Assembly: GCA_020634375.1 (NCBI GenBank)
Contig: JACKBX010000003.1
Coordinates: forward strand, 620,001 to 684,000
Direction of reading: 5' to 3'
From: Ardenticatenaceae bacterium
GTDB lineage: Bacteria; Chloroflexota; Anaerolineae; Promineifilales; Promineifilaceae
Length of the DNA stretch: 64,000 bases
Shown here: positions 54,801 to 60,983 of the stretch, piece after piece
Layout of the letters: every line of letters starts with the position of its first letter
How positions within the stretch are numbered: the first letter of the stretch is position 1
Notes under the pieces: model-generated
The model's input: the letters and a program-made list of their open reading frames with translations, nothing else
Told to the model about the DNA's origin: nothing
Database searches by the model: none
Translations under genes and position numbers: made by a program

Positions 54801-55025
54801 CTGGTAGCTGGATTGGGCGCGGGTGATGGTGAGGGGTTGCGCAAGGGTGACGGGGGCGTTGGCTGCGGCAACGGCCGTTGCCAAACTATCCTGCCTATCA
54901 CCTGTACCTGCCTGTACAATACCTCTTTGAATGGGTAACGCTGCCAGCGGCGCAATTAACTGCGCCAATAACGACATACTTACCAATGCAGATATCCATT
55001 TCATGAACCAGCCTTTTACTTGCAT
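42819..55025 (-). CDS. Giant secreted multidomain protein (4068 residues)
   Basis: A signal peptide (about 1-38) is followed by a transglutaminase-like domain (about 230-365: SSLLIAMLRGAGYPARYRHG, HWWVQAYLPGSGWLDLDP). The expected catalytic Cys is missing (NSADQ at that site). A hydrophobic Gly/Ala-rich stretch (about 800-900) and several NEW3/CARDB-like beta-sandwiches follow. Residues about 1876-1932 are encoded by tandem short repeats. Next come four units of about 268 residues (starting near 1937, 2194, 2462, 2731), each with two carbohydrate-binding-like sandwiches (GVIDLYS, DYVDVWDGS, AVWFPFTGDSV). Then there are eight FG-GAP/VCBS blades (DLDGDGRTEIIL and similar, about 2985-3430), five or six NEW3-like domains, and the tail IIYLPVVLR. 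It is probably a surface adhesin or matrix protein. The start has AGGAG six bases upstream. A lipoprotein gene lies just upstream. Confidence 0.9.
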   Translation of the reverse strand: MQVKGWFMKWISALVSMSLLAQLIAPLAALPIQRGIVQAGTGDRQDSLATAVAAANAPVTLAQPLTITRAQSSYQAGGDLTVTYTVQNNLSASHFPDLAEGLTVTDTIAALSSYDPLDDPNTLRGVVVSAAFSNGAAFLDASIWPDSDGSQHLFQLGDIAPSASASFTVTLSTPASAADFVELDSGVTAYATLQGRMATAVSPPIRLAPDGFANWLIATPDAARSDEAMLMQLAQLDDDPLALFDFVQGLGYEAYGGSLRGTRGTLWSEAGNSADQSSLLIAMLRGAGYPARYRHGDLPQADAQDLIASMFDVPQAIRGAIPEGTAVGDPLNDPDLLALAQDHWWVQAYLPGSGWLDLDPTIAAAAPGDIFATPASDGTDQIAELPDAIRHKLSFTLDAEHYYSFPLGGLNLQQSTVLTAVIPTAQTAGLPVNIAFAVESDVQGGVITNAQHTYTPYLAYGDSAETIFGTPIQDLLTNFPLATHFTTGLWLEVTSTAPDGRTDTYRRTIKDLIGPDLRMGGSAQLPPRDESPLLTTSDIIQVQPIPNSAYPAAQAEHALNAIYQQAPALVAAYNAYQDLTDEANDLDVITAFVDEQLPALYGAQFAQLDLMSAMFQYASTWDGRSINAETMLVKSYPDHPKLILSSQVTTDEGSLQTSFELLNIAEKAIPYPGQNLEAVQSANFLRTTAEKSMEYELLDLFLPGEVHSAVRTLLVADEQGIPTHFILAENLAELDGLAIPDDTKARIADYAATGALIAVPEQMVSMPYGEDIGFMVVAPDGNASYINADGYAAAEGLFYAIINKEIIMVALVEGSGLAFVGGFLAYIFSFFAEVFVASLGIPPLSPGELPGAVAGNAAGGKATLLGLIIAAKAALPPALGACGVSPNPPACQGGAVAGYGFVVAALVAGLAGGALDPSLPDFWVSDLSLPDPATVNTTTLTAVPTLSGPVTLNVTAVHHYSSSPSLSADWSSGHTQAAPFEQLTAVSATLSQNGTNLGSGSLAAENGRAQFSGSSQQWSLIANGAASSYAPAANGLAIVPVGSYTATTNAPQAAFVSDYAVLNDSDLYSGAFDAAFSGDVTLAGMGAAPAPNFAAAQTLTLQQGQVMVSGIDGGTVTVGGTAVSNIQSLALANVSGDLTLSDNGDLDQIALSSAADFFALTAVPATTSATVNEAIAITPALLANYSDAYTLTLTVPAGWAAGMAGETAVVTPTAKAATGSASVLLTAQSAQYPALFASAIVTLDLAANQGVDVTVAADPLIAVPMGIVQGSDYEFPLTLNHAADGRAEVPGAAFNVTVRNDATAAATFDISVSGLPAGWAVWSAGSGGPAGSTQTSVTLDAGAQQTLGLYVVPPAAPLPAPGTNYPFTVTATDGSVSDSDSDAFTMPALPFPYLTVDPLAQTVLPGSPVTVTLALQNVGNSAASFPVTVTVRGEHFSTAVLSPTVLLSSENLDTGMLSPDAIFSDEMVVDTADALPGSVYFVEARSAAGEFAPMALAAVQFASPLALPMLETAACQPEPAQSATTLLVNAFMAVETSCADGVCLAQPRLNLLGAIDSYLASAAAAGFTGDSGPIAAARDEIAAATTSAELLAALDGLSTAVTSVGTDLCEIGQHRVDGRFTPYNAAVLLGDTANFALDVTNLGTLTTTYAITVTGLPDGDQLFNEAIAPGATVNLPVNTTPAALGAVDLTADIVAVAPDVQIDVRDTAVARLNVVDKFVQVTQVSADPAFVETGVSSTTLSVEIANIANVAQDVNARTAVLAANGDTAFSADIPLTVLVGSPRTYELTSVDTSGWAAGVYTLTVNLLDESDALIPNGAGYGYLSVGQALGASHAVQPVVVAPGTVTVTTVITSEILADTAVQPPAAFLWPPTGLRVISDQLAVISDQLAVDSGQLAEADVEQPITNNQLPATNNQLPTPSDQSPISNLQSPQTITGTLILHYEQDEAATTGTWVNVGNSQASNGSYWRADTLGETAVFTVSGTWINLGFIADNSSGYADILIDGLSQGMVDLYRRDVTPVSFVYDGLSAGSHTVSIVAQDAANPLSFSDYVNLDYVDVYNGGSYADGTFEQSDTRIFRSSGWSSPINDANASGGSYIRSSNAAVWFPFTGDSVSYQALANADGGKTYLFIDGVYQATVDLYNPLVSITRTFSFDGLGAGPHIMQVSSYHGFTTIDAFITPGTAPFYTPPVPGSYARHEEDDAAFLYNGLPYTVTARSWTRSTLSSSTSDGQSMYSYTAGDTAVLTFNGVRASVGFLTTYNSGQAELFLDGSSQGVVDLYSNEDDVTSVTFAGLITGTHTFSMTVLGTANQLSNGNYVYLDYVDVWDGSSLPDGTFEEVDGRIFRSGGWDDTANADASGGAYSESALHGRPTAWFPFMGDSVTYQALDYFRSDEVSIYIDEVFQGHFDIYTGAAPTITYSFDGLGPGLHIFKLRDYREEATLDALIVPAISAPTPPPTPTVFTRVEEDDTAVLYNGLPYPITAYSWDRTDNVPAASRGQYILSSAAGDSISFNFDGTWVTAGFVSDYRGGQAELFIDGASQGVIDLYSRDTDVATFIFDGLSDTNHTISVTVLGTSHPNATGTQVKFDYFDTWDGSDLPAATYEENNPQVYLGDDFDSWDEFADAAASGGTYRRDGFQHESVAWFPFSGDSVTFLGLANDRSDHVEISIDGVNRGQFNLYSSTPITRPFSFDGLGVGPHLMTVRHTRGYLAVDAFIVPGIAPFQMPPATTGIVRYEEDDPALLYNGVYDWRIRPQTWYANKTTPIVSSGWHVYSGAAGDTVSLTFDGRWAAVGFRVRNVTSQAEIFVDGASQGVIDLQNAAGEDVRSYQFGDLITGTHTISVSVAAGTVYFDYFDVWDGQPMSDELVNASRAVDDGRLHYTANLDDAAHPNAIGGDIVIPGLYYADSNVWFPFVGDSFTLFGVTRNNLSTIEVFIDGVYVDTADFQYPYTEQTLAYHYTGLEPGPHVARINNGTTMRVDAFQSNPAEAVPYQPTAEWWDNTPAGNGLPFFGTVGIAAGMTAGDLDGDGRTEIILTADDSTNFGTLFVFRGNGEDTGDGDPILWSHDFGGGAYRTWVGSPAIAELDGQPGAEVVVAAGSELWAFHADGSTYWMTNTVSIFETLSAPAIGNLDLDPEPEIVANVGDTVEVREHDGTLLWSTTAPPHANPPVLADLTGDGLLDLILTGWDDDVWVYDFNQGAPQLVWTVVLTSSMAGTFGAPAVADIDGDGAPEVIVSHYGALTVLNGEDGSLLWTTPLDPGNPGGVSVADLDGDGAVNILTGMRYEFESGRFGMIYALNPDGSVLWEAIAEDSSSANNASVLDLNGDGAYEVAWNGQEQGFTIYNGADGDVLFNEPLANSATGTDYPLFVDVDEDGYAEVIVPTIRGVVLFGQDGVWGEARPLWNQHSYHISNVNDDLTIPANEANSWEVHNTYRTQWPQATALPVYDVTLTHTVGISGVTVLTDTFSTPPDASADPDYRWDYAQTWAQPVMTHTFVSELADMQPGETRLVAQGTAVSYTLPSGSNAITLPPLYVSAPHIVAITPPSATAFAGATAVYTLTLSNSGAATAVYTLTVGGPAANWLTLPATVEVAAGGSVAVPVTAVIPADAAAETLPIIVDVVVDNVQDAASAELVVADGLALAVSPALQSGRTGLPLTYTLTLTNLETAVQTYALAVTGTASVDLPPSVIVPGGSAASIAFAATPMSAGPQPFTVEAVGASGAADSATGTAVGVGQFGVQMALLPDTAAGGRGGVLTYTLAISNVGTLADSYALAVTVPAGWTAVLQANGSPVNELALLAGAYNRAELLLVVWPDVAAGVGDYGVSVTAVSQSAPGVMAEAAGTAQVLGGGVALAFSGGPAEIDPGAAATWSFTVTNTGSGADTFDLTPFGGLAAFVELSSTAVTLDAGQSQTVELAVSQMAALPPGALSLGLLARSQTDERVVAVAETAVTMNELEAASMAWQPPSRTVTDTLQASFLLVITNTGNVLTTYELSLAVDGGAAKSQRTQVVVPVGGAAVVPVTARVTGPGVYEVVATAVSPGGTTVMATATLTVLSETQGGLIIYLPVVLR
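49231..49402. repeat. Intragenic block of three short tandem-repeat families
   Basis: In order on the plus strand: four GGAGATT units (49231-49260), a TGGTxGTTGG series (about 49270-49320), and CCAACTGTCCACTG/CACTGAT units (49343-49402). All are read in frame on the minus strand, giving ISDQLAVISDQLAVDSGQLA, then ITNNQLPATNNQLP, then SPISNLQSP. Confidence 0.85.
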
Positions 55026-55096
55026 ATCAATCTCCTACTTATTATCTAAGACCTCAATCCCTCAGGGTCTAAAAATTAACTTGTTTCATGGGGGCA

Positions 55097-55489
55097 TCAC
55101 TCACCCCCTGTGGGTAAATCGTACTGCCCCTGAAAATCAGCTACTCCAACTCGATACGTGCCCCGGCATTCGGCAAAAGTACGGCCTTCCACACGCCCTA
55201 CTTCACTGTCGTTGACCAACACAGCGCAAGAAACGGTAACACCTTGTTCCTGGCTGTATACATCAATCTCGAAATCGAACGGGTCTGACGCACGAAAGCT
55301 CAAATCCCAGGGCAGGCTAACTGTTTTCTGTACCATGTCGCCGCGCCGATCACGGTAGAAGAGGTCTACCTGTTCGGCCGTACCGCTGACTTCGTACACA
55401 ATTTTGGGGCCGCTGCTGCACGCTGCTAAAACCGCCAACAGGGAAACGGCAACGGCCGTTCCCCATAACAACTTTCTAATTCCGTGCAA
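55097..55489 (-). CDS. Small lipoprotein, function unknown
   Basis: This 130-residue protein has a lipoprotein signal with lipobox LAAC followed by SSG, then a compact beta-rich domain (VYEVSGTAEQVDLFYRDRRG, DFEIDVYSQEQG, CAVLVNDSEVGR) with two Cys that could form a disulfide. This pattern resembles MmpS-like small secreted domains, but the match is only suggestive. The TTG at 55489 was chosen because GGAGG lies six bases upstream. It is 71 bases upstream of the giant gene on the same strand and may share its transcript. Confidence 0.75.
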   Translation of the reverse strand: MHGIRKLLWGTAVAVSLLAVLAACSSGPKIVYEVSGTAEQVDLFYRDRRGDMVQKTVSLPWDLSFRASDPFDFEIDVYSQEQGVTVSCAVLVNDSEVGRVEGRTFAECRGTYRVGVADFQGQYDLPTGGE

Positions 55490-55588
55490 GATACACCTCC
55501 GTCGCTTAATAAGGCTGGTTATGCCCACATGATAAACGATTTGCGATTGGAGGTGGACGGTTTCTGTCTACCGTCCATCGTATCCCGC

Positions 55589-55783
55589 TTACCGTTCACC
55601 ATCTTGCGGAGGTTCATCGCTCATCTGCTGAATTAGAAAAGCCATCAAGTATTCTGGTTTTGCAAAGTGCTGGCGCTCTCCAGTATGGGGATTTTCCAAT
55701 GATGCCCGCCAGGGCATATCGGTGTCATCTCGCCACAGCCGCAACAAAAAAGCGCGGTAGTTATGTTCTATTTTTCTCTTCAT
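55589..55783 (-). CDS. Small conserved-looking protein
   Basis: This 64-residue protein contains RLWRDDTDMPWRASLENPHTG followed by HFAKPEYLMAFLIQQM. Similar short proteins, with a Trp-Arg-x-Ser-Leu-Glu-x-Pro-x-Thr-Gly strand pair and a final helix, are known to me from Chloroflexota genomes without assigned function. GAGG lies just upstream of the ATG at 55783. It diverges from the AfsR-like gene. Confidence 0.65.
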   Translation of the reverse strand: MKRKIEHNYRAFLLRLWRDDTDMPWRASLENPHTGERQHFAKPEYLMAFLIQQMSDEPPQDGER

Positions 55784-55874
55784 CAGCCTCTTCCAAAGGG
55801 GGGAACATTGCACTAAAGCAATATCATCGAATACACTTTAAATAATAAACGATCAAAAAGCGATCAAAGAGTGG

Positions 55875-55908
55875 ACAAGTTACAGTTTACAAGTTACAAA
55901 CTTGCAAA
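55875..55908. repeat. AAGTTAC repeat before the AfsR-like gene
   Basis: CAAGTTACAGTTTACAAGTT followed by ACAAACTTGC; related to the hairpin at 21594-21658. Confidence 0.6.
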
Positions 55909-55909
55909 C

Positions 55910-58900
55910 ATGGCTCTGGAGGGAGTATTGCTAACTATTCGACTATTGGGTGGCGTGAGCATTGCGTTGGCAGATCAACCCGTAACAAATCTACCAACGC
56001 GTAAGGCAGAAGCGTTATTGATTTACCTGGCGTGTCAGCAACGGCCGTTCCCCCGTGAATTTTTGGCCGAACTGCTGTGGGATGACCGCTCGCAAGAACA
56101 AGCCCTGGCAAATCTGCGTTCCATTCTGTCTAGCCTGCGTCGCACCTTCAAGCCCTATCTCACCATCACCCGGCAAAGTGTCGCTTTCAATCACGAAAGC
56201 GAGTATTGGCTGGATGTAGCGGAGTTTGAAAAGCAATTAGAGATTGGAAATTGGAAATTAGCGGGTTCCAATCTCCAATCTCCTATCACTAATCTCCAAC
56301 AAACAGCCGCCCTATACCGGGGGCACTTCCTCGAAGGGTTCTACCTGCGTGACAGTCGGGGGTTTGAAGAATGGGCTTTGCTGGAGCGAGAACGGCTAGA
56401 CAGAACGGCCGTATCCCTCCTCTGGCAGCTCGTCATCAAGCACAGCGACAACGGCGAGTATGCTCCGGCCCTGCAATACACCGAGCAATTGCTGCATCTA
56501 GACAACCTCAGCGAACGCGCCCATCGGCAAAAAATGCTACTGCTGGCCCGCACCGGGCAGCATAACGCCGCCTTGCAACATTACGATGCCTGCTGCCGCT
56601 TACTAGCTGACGAGTTAGGCGTAGAACCAACCCCGGAAACCGATACCCTGCTGGCACAAATCCGTGCAGCCCGTGAGACAACACCTCCGCCATTACCGCC
56701 CCCCCCCCCACACTTTGTTGGCCGCGAAACCGAGCAAGCACATTTGTTAACGCTGCTGCGCAATCCTGCCTGCCGATTGATCACCCTATTAGGGCCGGGC
56801 GGCATTGGCAAAACGCGGCTGGCCGTGGAAACTGTACGGCAAATAGCAGCCCATCAACCGGGGCAATTCTTACATGGTATCTGGTTTGTGCCGCTGGCGG
56901 AGATAAACGACGTGCGCCTGCTCGCCCCTACCCTGGCAGATTCACTGAGCCTGACGTTGGCAGGAAAAGATGATCCAGCAGAGCAATTGCTAGATTTCCT
57001 GCGCAACCAGGAGCTGCTGCTGGTATTGGATAATTTCGAGCAGCTTGCTGCTGGAGCAGATTTGTTGGCGCAACTGCTGGCAAAGGCATCAAGAGTTAAA
57101 TTGTTGGTGACAAGCCAGGAACCGTTGCATTTGCAGGAGGAGTGGCTGGTGGATGTGGACGGGCTGACAGTAGATGAGTCAGCGAACACAGCTTCCTCGC
57201 CCGCTACCGACCTTTTTTTGCAAATTAGCAAGCGGTTGAACGCGGCATTCAAACCAACGGCCGTAGATATGACGGCCGTTACCCAAATTTGTCGTTTACT
57301 GGAAGGGCTGCCCTTGGGCATCGAGCTGGCGGCGGCATGGATCCGCCAATTTTCACCCCCGCAAATTGCCGCAGAAATTGCACAAGGGCTAGATTTTCTG
57401 GCAACGCACATGCGCAATGTGCCGGAACGTCATCGCAGTTTACGGGCAATCTTCGATTATTCCTGGCAGCAGTTGCAACCCGAAACACAGGCTGTTTTTG
57501 TGCAGTTAGCTGTGTTTCATGGGGAGTTTTCGCTGGAGGCAGCAACGGCCGTTATCACCGAAACGGCCGTCCTCCCCCACTTACAAACCCTGTCAGAAAA
57601 AGCATTGCTGCGACACACAGCAGACCACTACGACTTGCACCCCATGTTGCGTCGATATGCCGCCGAAAAATTGGCCGCCACGCCCGAAATCGAAGAGGCA
57701 GCACGGCAGCGCCATGCTGTCCACTACCTGGAATTTTTGGCCGCGCACAGCGGAGATGAAACGGAACATCGCCAAGCTGTGCAGGCGAAGTTAGCCAATA
57801 TCCGTGCGGGGTGGTTGTGGACGGCAGTGCAGCACGATTATGCTACACTGCTCAACTCATCTGTATCACTGCACAACTTCTACAGCATCAACAGCAAATT
57901 CCGTGAAGGTATTGACGCCTTTCAAGATGCACTGGCACAGTTGCATGACACAGCAGACAATCCTCTCTTCGCGCAAGCGCGGGGTGATATGCTAGGACGC
58001 AAAGCGCGGATGCATATTCACATTGGGCAGTTAGAAGCAGCCACCTGCGATCTCGATGAAGCCGGTTCCCTTTTGCGTCAAATAGACGACCCCCAGCGCC
58101 TGTCCATTATATTGGGCTATGCAGCCATTAATGCCTACTATGCTGGAGATTTTGAGCGCGTAGCAACGCTGACCCAGGAAAGCCTGCAACTGGCAGAAAT
58201 AGCAGGGGATCAAGATGGCATTGCTTTTGCCTACAACATGCTGGGCAGCAGCGCCAAAGCACAAGGCCATTACGCGGATGCAATCCGTCATTTTGAGCAA
58301 GCGAGGGTGGTTTACCACCGCGTTGATGATGAGTTGGGCGAGGCAATGGTGCTCAACAATCTGGGGAATGCAGCGCAGGCAATGGGCGATTTTGCAACTG
58401 CTCAGGCACATTACCTGGATTGCAGCCGCTTGTTTAAGGCGCACAATCATATGTACGGAGCAGCAACAACGTTGGCAAATGCAGGTCGTCTGGCAAGAAA
58501 GCAAGGGGATCTTGCGCAAGCGCAGGCTTTGCTAACAGAAAGCCTGACTCTCAAACGAGAGATGGCCGATGAACGCGGAACGGCCGTTGCCCTCGTTGGG
58601 TTAGGCGATGTTTTCCTCTCTGCCGGAGATAATCTCGCAGCGCAAAGTCATTTGCATGAAGCGCTCACGCTGGCGCACAAAAGCGGTGATGTCAAGCTGG
58701 TGCTAGAGGTTTTGGGCGCGTTCAGTGTGCTGGCACAACAACAGCAGCGCCTAACCCTCGCGGCTTTGCTGCTGGCCTTTGTGGAAGAGCATAAAGCAAC
58801 ACCACAAGAAGTGCGGGAACGGATTATGGAGATGCGGGCAAGTGTGGGGGGAACGGCCGTTGCCAAAGCCCAAAAACAGATTGAGCAGCACTCATTAAAC

Positions 58901-58933
58901 AGCATCATCAAAATGGTATTAGCAGAATGGTGA
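55910..58933 (+). CDS. AfsR/SARP-like transcriptional regulator with NB-ARC ATPase and TPRs
   Basis: This 1007-residue protein starts with a winged-helix domain (about 8-95, LLTIRLLGG, NLPTRKAEALLIYLA, LANLRSILSSLRR). A BTAD helical domain (about 95-250, RAHRQKMLLLARTGQHNAAL) follows, then a Pro run, then a STAND/NB-ARC ATPase with P-loop GPGGIGKT (295-302) and LLLVLDNFEQL, and TPR repeats (about 600-950). Such proteins sense a signal through the ATPase/TPR part and activate nearby genes. The ACP-ligase-AsnB cluster lies directly downstream. Residues about 110-131 (LEIGNWKLAGSNLQSPI) are encoded by a GGAGATT-type repeat inserted in the BTAD region. ATG 55910 and TTG 55928 (with GGAGGGAG) are both possible starts. 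Confidence 0.9.
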   Translation: MALEGVLLTIRLLGGVSIALADQPVTNLPTRKAEALLIYLACQQRPFPREFLAELLWDDRSQEQALANLRSILSSLRRTFKPYLTITRQSVAFNHESEYWLDVAEFEKQLEIGNWKLAGSNLQSPITNLQQTAALYRGHFLEGFYLRDSRGFEEWALLERERLDRTAVSLLWQLVIKHSDNGEYAPALQYTEQLLHLDNLSERAHRQKMLLLARTGQHNAALQHYDACCRLLADELGVEPTPETDTLLAQIRAARETTPPPLPPPPPHFVGRETEQAHLLTLLRNPACRLITLLGPGGIGKTRLAVETVRQIAAHQPGQFLHGIWFVPLAEINDVRLLAPTLADSLSLTLAGKDDPAEQLLDFLRNQELLLVLDNFEQLAAGADLLAQLLAKASRVKLLVTSQEPLHLQEEWLVDVDGLTVDESANTASSPATDLFLQISKRLNAAFKPTAVDMTAVTQICRLLEGLPLGIELAAAWIRQFSPPQIAAEIAQGLDFLATHMRNVPERHRSLRAIFDYSWQQLQPETQAVFVQLAVFHGEFSLEAATAVITETAVLPHLQTLSEKALLRHTADHYDLHPMLRRYAAEKLAATPEIEEAARQRHAVHYLEFLAAHSGDETEHRQAVQAKLANIRAGWLWTAVQHDYATLLNSSVSLHNFYSINSKFREGIDAFQDALAQLHDTADNPLFAQARGDMLGRKARMHIHIGQLEAATCDLDEAGSLLRQIDDPQRLSIILGYAAINAYYAGDFERVATLTQESLQLAEIAGDQDGIAFAYNMLGSSAKAQGHYADAIRHFEQARVVYHRVDDELGEAMVLNNLGNAAQAMGDFATAQAHYLDCSRLFKAHNHMYGAATTLANAGRLARKQGDLAQAQALLTESLTLKREMADERGTAVALVGLGDVFLSAGDNLAAQSHLHEALTLAHKSGDVKLVLEVLGAFSVLAQQQQRLTLAALLLAFVEEHKATPQEVRERIMEMRASVGGTAVAKAQKQIEQHSLNSIIKMVLAEW
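56240..56300. repeat. Intragenic AGATTGG hairpin in the AfsR-like gene
   Basis: TTAGAGATTGGAAATTGG is followed by the inverse TTCCAATCTCCAATCTCC, read in frame as part of the protein. The same family occurs at 35882-35919 and 63966-63994. Confidence 0.8.
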
Positions 58934-59081
58934 TGCCCCCCTCGCCGAAAGCCGAATCGCAAGATTGAACCCGTAAGATTTTCCCCTAGAGTAGAAGTAT
59001 GTCCAACGACCAAAACCCCTGTACCTCTACTAAAAAAAACTGACTTTAGCAAGCCAACAATACACAGTAAAAAGGATAATC

Positions 59082-59324
59082 ATGGATATTAAGGAGCAAA
59101 TTCGACAATACTTGGCGGAAAATTTCTTATTTAGCGACAACGGCTTCAACCTGAGCGATGATGATTCATTCCTGGAAGAAGAAGTCGTAGACTCCACCGG
59201 CGTCATGGAATTGGTCTTATTTGTAGAAGACAACTTTGGCGTTTCCGTCGCCGATGAAGAAATCGTTCCCGACAACTTTGACTCCGTAAACCAACTGGCG
59301 GCGTATATTCAGCGGAAGAAATGA
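59082..59324 (+). CDS. Acyl carrier protein
   Basis: This 80-residue acidic protein fits a carrier protein in length and helix pattern. Ser38 in VVDSTGVMELVLF is the likely phosphopantetheine attachment site (the usual Asp-Ser-Leu is Asp-Ser-Thr here). DSFLEEEV precedes it and NFDSVNQLAAYI ends it. It carries an acyl group as a thioester for the neighbouring enzymes rather than serving general fatty-acid synthesis, judging from context. AGGATAATC precedes the ATG. It is the first gene of the cluster downstream of the AfsR-like regulator. Confidence 0.92.
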   Translation: MDIKEQIRQYLAENFLFSDNGFNLSDDDSFLEEEVVDSTGVMELVLFVEDNFGVSVADEEIVPDNFDSVNQLAAYIQRKK

Positions 59325-59326
59325 AA

Positions 59327-59377
59327 ACGTGAAACGTGAGGCGTGAAATAGCGCAATTGTTCATCACGTTTCACTTC
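59327..59377. repeat. GTGAAAC-family hairpin between ACP and ligase genes
   Basis: AACGTGAAACGTGAGGCGTG on the left, inverse TCATCACGTTTCAC on the right. Confidence 0.75.
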
Positions 59378-59387
59378 AAGGATACCT

Positions 59388-60923
59388 ATGCTATTGGTAA
59401 ACGACTTTTTGGAAAACAGCGCCGCCCGCACCCCGGAAAAGGTCGCGCTGGTTTATGATGGGCAGCGGCTCACCTATGCGCAGGTGGATGCGATGGCGAA
59501 TCGTATGGCGAATGCGCTGCAAGCAAACGGTGTGCAGCGCGGCGACCGCGTGGCGCTGTATCTGCCTAATTCGGTGGAATTGGTGGTGGGCATTTTTGCT
59601 GCATTGAAGGCCAATGCTGTTTTTGTGGTTGTCAATCCCACCACCAAGCAAGACAAGTTGACCTATATGGTGAACAACTGCCGCGCCAAAGCGCTGGTTT
59701 CCCGCGCACGGCAGGCCAGTACGGTGGATGCGGTGTTGGCGAATGCGCCTTCGGTGGGCTTCACCATCTTCACCGACAAAGGAGCGGATGAAGCCGCCGC
59801 CAGCCGCGCCCATGCGGAGACGTTTGATGGTGTGCAGGAGAGCTATGGTAGTGAACGGCCGTCACGCCACACCATTGATCAAGATTTAGCCTGCCTCATT
59901 TACACCTCCGGCAGCACCGGCGACCCCAAAGGGGTGATGTCCGCACACTGCAACGTGGTCTTCGCCGCCTCCTCCATCATCACCTATTTGGAAAACGTGC
60001 CCGACGACATCGTGATTTGCCTATCGCCGCTTTCGTTTGACTATGGGCTGTACCAACTGCTGATGGTCTTCAAGTTTGGCGGCACATTGGTGCTGGAACG
60101 CGGCTTCACCTACCCGGCGCAGGTGTTGAAGCGCATGGAAGAAGAGCGCGTCACCGGTTTCCCCGGTGTGCCTACCATTTTTGCCATTCTGCTGAACATG
60201 GATGTGAGCGGTTACGATTTGCGCAGTTTGCGCTACATCACGAATACGGCCGCCGCCCTGCCCCCCAGCCACATCAAACAAATTGGCGAGATTTTCCCCT
60301 GGGCGACGATGTACTCGATGTACGGGCTGACGGAGACGAAGCGCACGCTGTATTTGCCGCCAGCGCAGTTGCAGAATCGCCCCGGCTCGGTGGGTATTGC
60401 CATCCCCGGCACAGAGGTGTGGATTGAGGATGAGGCGGGCAAGCGCCTCGGCCCTGGGCAGATTGGCGAGTTGGTGATTCGCGGCGGGCATGTGATGCGC
60501 GGTTATTGGGAGAACCCGGAAGCGACGGCGAAACGGTATCGCCCTGGCTCTATCCCCGGCGAGCGGGTCTGCTACAGCGGCGACCTGTTCCGCATGGATG
60601 AGGAAGGGTTCTTCTATTTTGTGGGGCGCGGCGACGACATCATCAAAAGCCGGGGCGAGAAGGTTGCGCCGAAAGAGGTGGAGAATGTGTTGTATGATTT
60701 GCCGGGGGTGGTGGAAACGGCCGTTATCGGTGTCCCCGATCCCATTCTCGGCGAGGCAATCAAAGCCTTCATCGTCATCCAAAACAGCGACCTCAGCGAA
60801 AAAGACATCCTGCGCCACTGCCGCGCCAATTTAGAAGACTTCATGGTTCCGCAAATCATCGAATTCCGCGATGAACTGCCGAAGACGAGCAGCGGGAAGA
60901 TTACGAAGAAGAATTTATCGTGA
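59388..60923 (+). CDS. AMP-forming acyl-CoA/acyl-ACP ligase
   Basis: This 511-residue enzyme belongs to the adenylate-forming superfamily. Motifs: LIYTSGSTGDPKGVM (about 165-180, phosphate loop), YGLTET (about 316), YSGDLFRMDEEGFFYFVGR (about 403-420, with the ribose-binding Asp) and the C-terminal PKTSSGKITKK catalytic Lys. It should activate a carboxylic acid with ATP and load it onto the adjacent ACP or CoA. Related ligases accompany ACP and AsnB in exosortase-type glycan loci. Gene order with ACP and asnB supports carrier loading. Start after AAGGATACC. Confidence 0.93.
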   Translation: MLLVNDFLENSAARTPEKVALVYDGQRLTYAQVDAMANRMANALQANGVQRGDRVALYLPNSVELVVGIFAALKANAVFVVVNPTTKQDKLTYMVNNCRAKALVSRARQASTVDAVLANAPSVGFTIFTDKGADEAAASRAHAETFDGVQESYGSERPSRHTIDQDLACLIYTSGSTGDPKGVMSAHCNVVFAASSIITYLENVPDDIVICLSPLSFDYGLYQLLMVFKFGGTLVLERGFTYPAQVLKRMEEERVTGFPGVPTIFAILLNMDVSGYDLRSLRYITNTAAALPPSHIKQIGEIFPWATMYSMYGLTETKRTLYLPPAQLQNRPGSVGIAIPGTEVWIEDEAGKRLGPGQIGELVIRGGHVMRGYWENPEATAKRYRPGSIPGERVCYSGDLFRMDEEGFFYFVGRGDDIIKSRGEKVAPKEVENVLYDLPGVVETAVIGVPDPILGEAIKAFIVIQNSDLSEKDILRHCRANLEDFMVPQIIEFRDELPKTSSGKITKKNLS

Positions 60924-60970
60924 AGCGTGATGCGTGATGCGTGATGGGTCACGCATTAAGCATCACGCAT
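60920..60970. repeat. GCGTGAT-family hairpin between ligase and asnB
   Basis: GTGAAGCGTGATGCGTGATG on the left, inverse TCACGCATTAAGCATCACGC on the right. The ligase stop TGA is in the first unit. Confidence 0.8.
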
Positions 60971-60983
60971 GACGGATGAACCT

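Noticed and set aside
60969..60983. Upstream start of asnB
   Set aside because: The glutaminase needs Cys as residue 2 after Met removal, which fixes the start at 60984.
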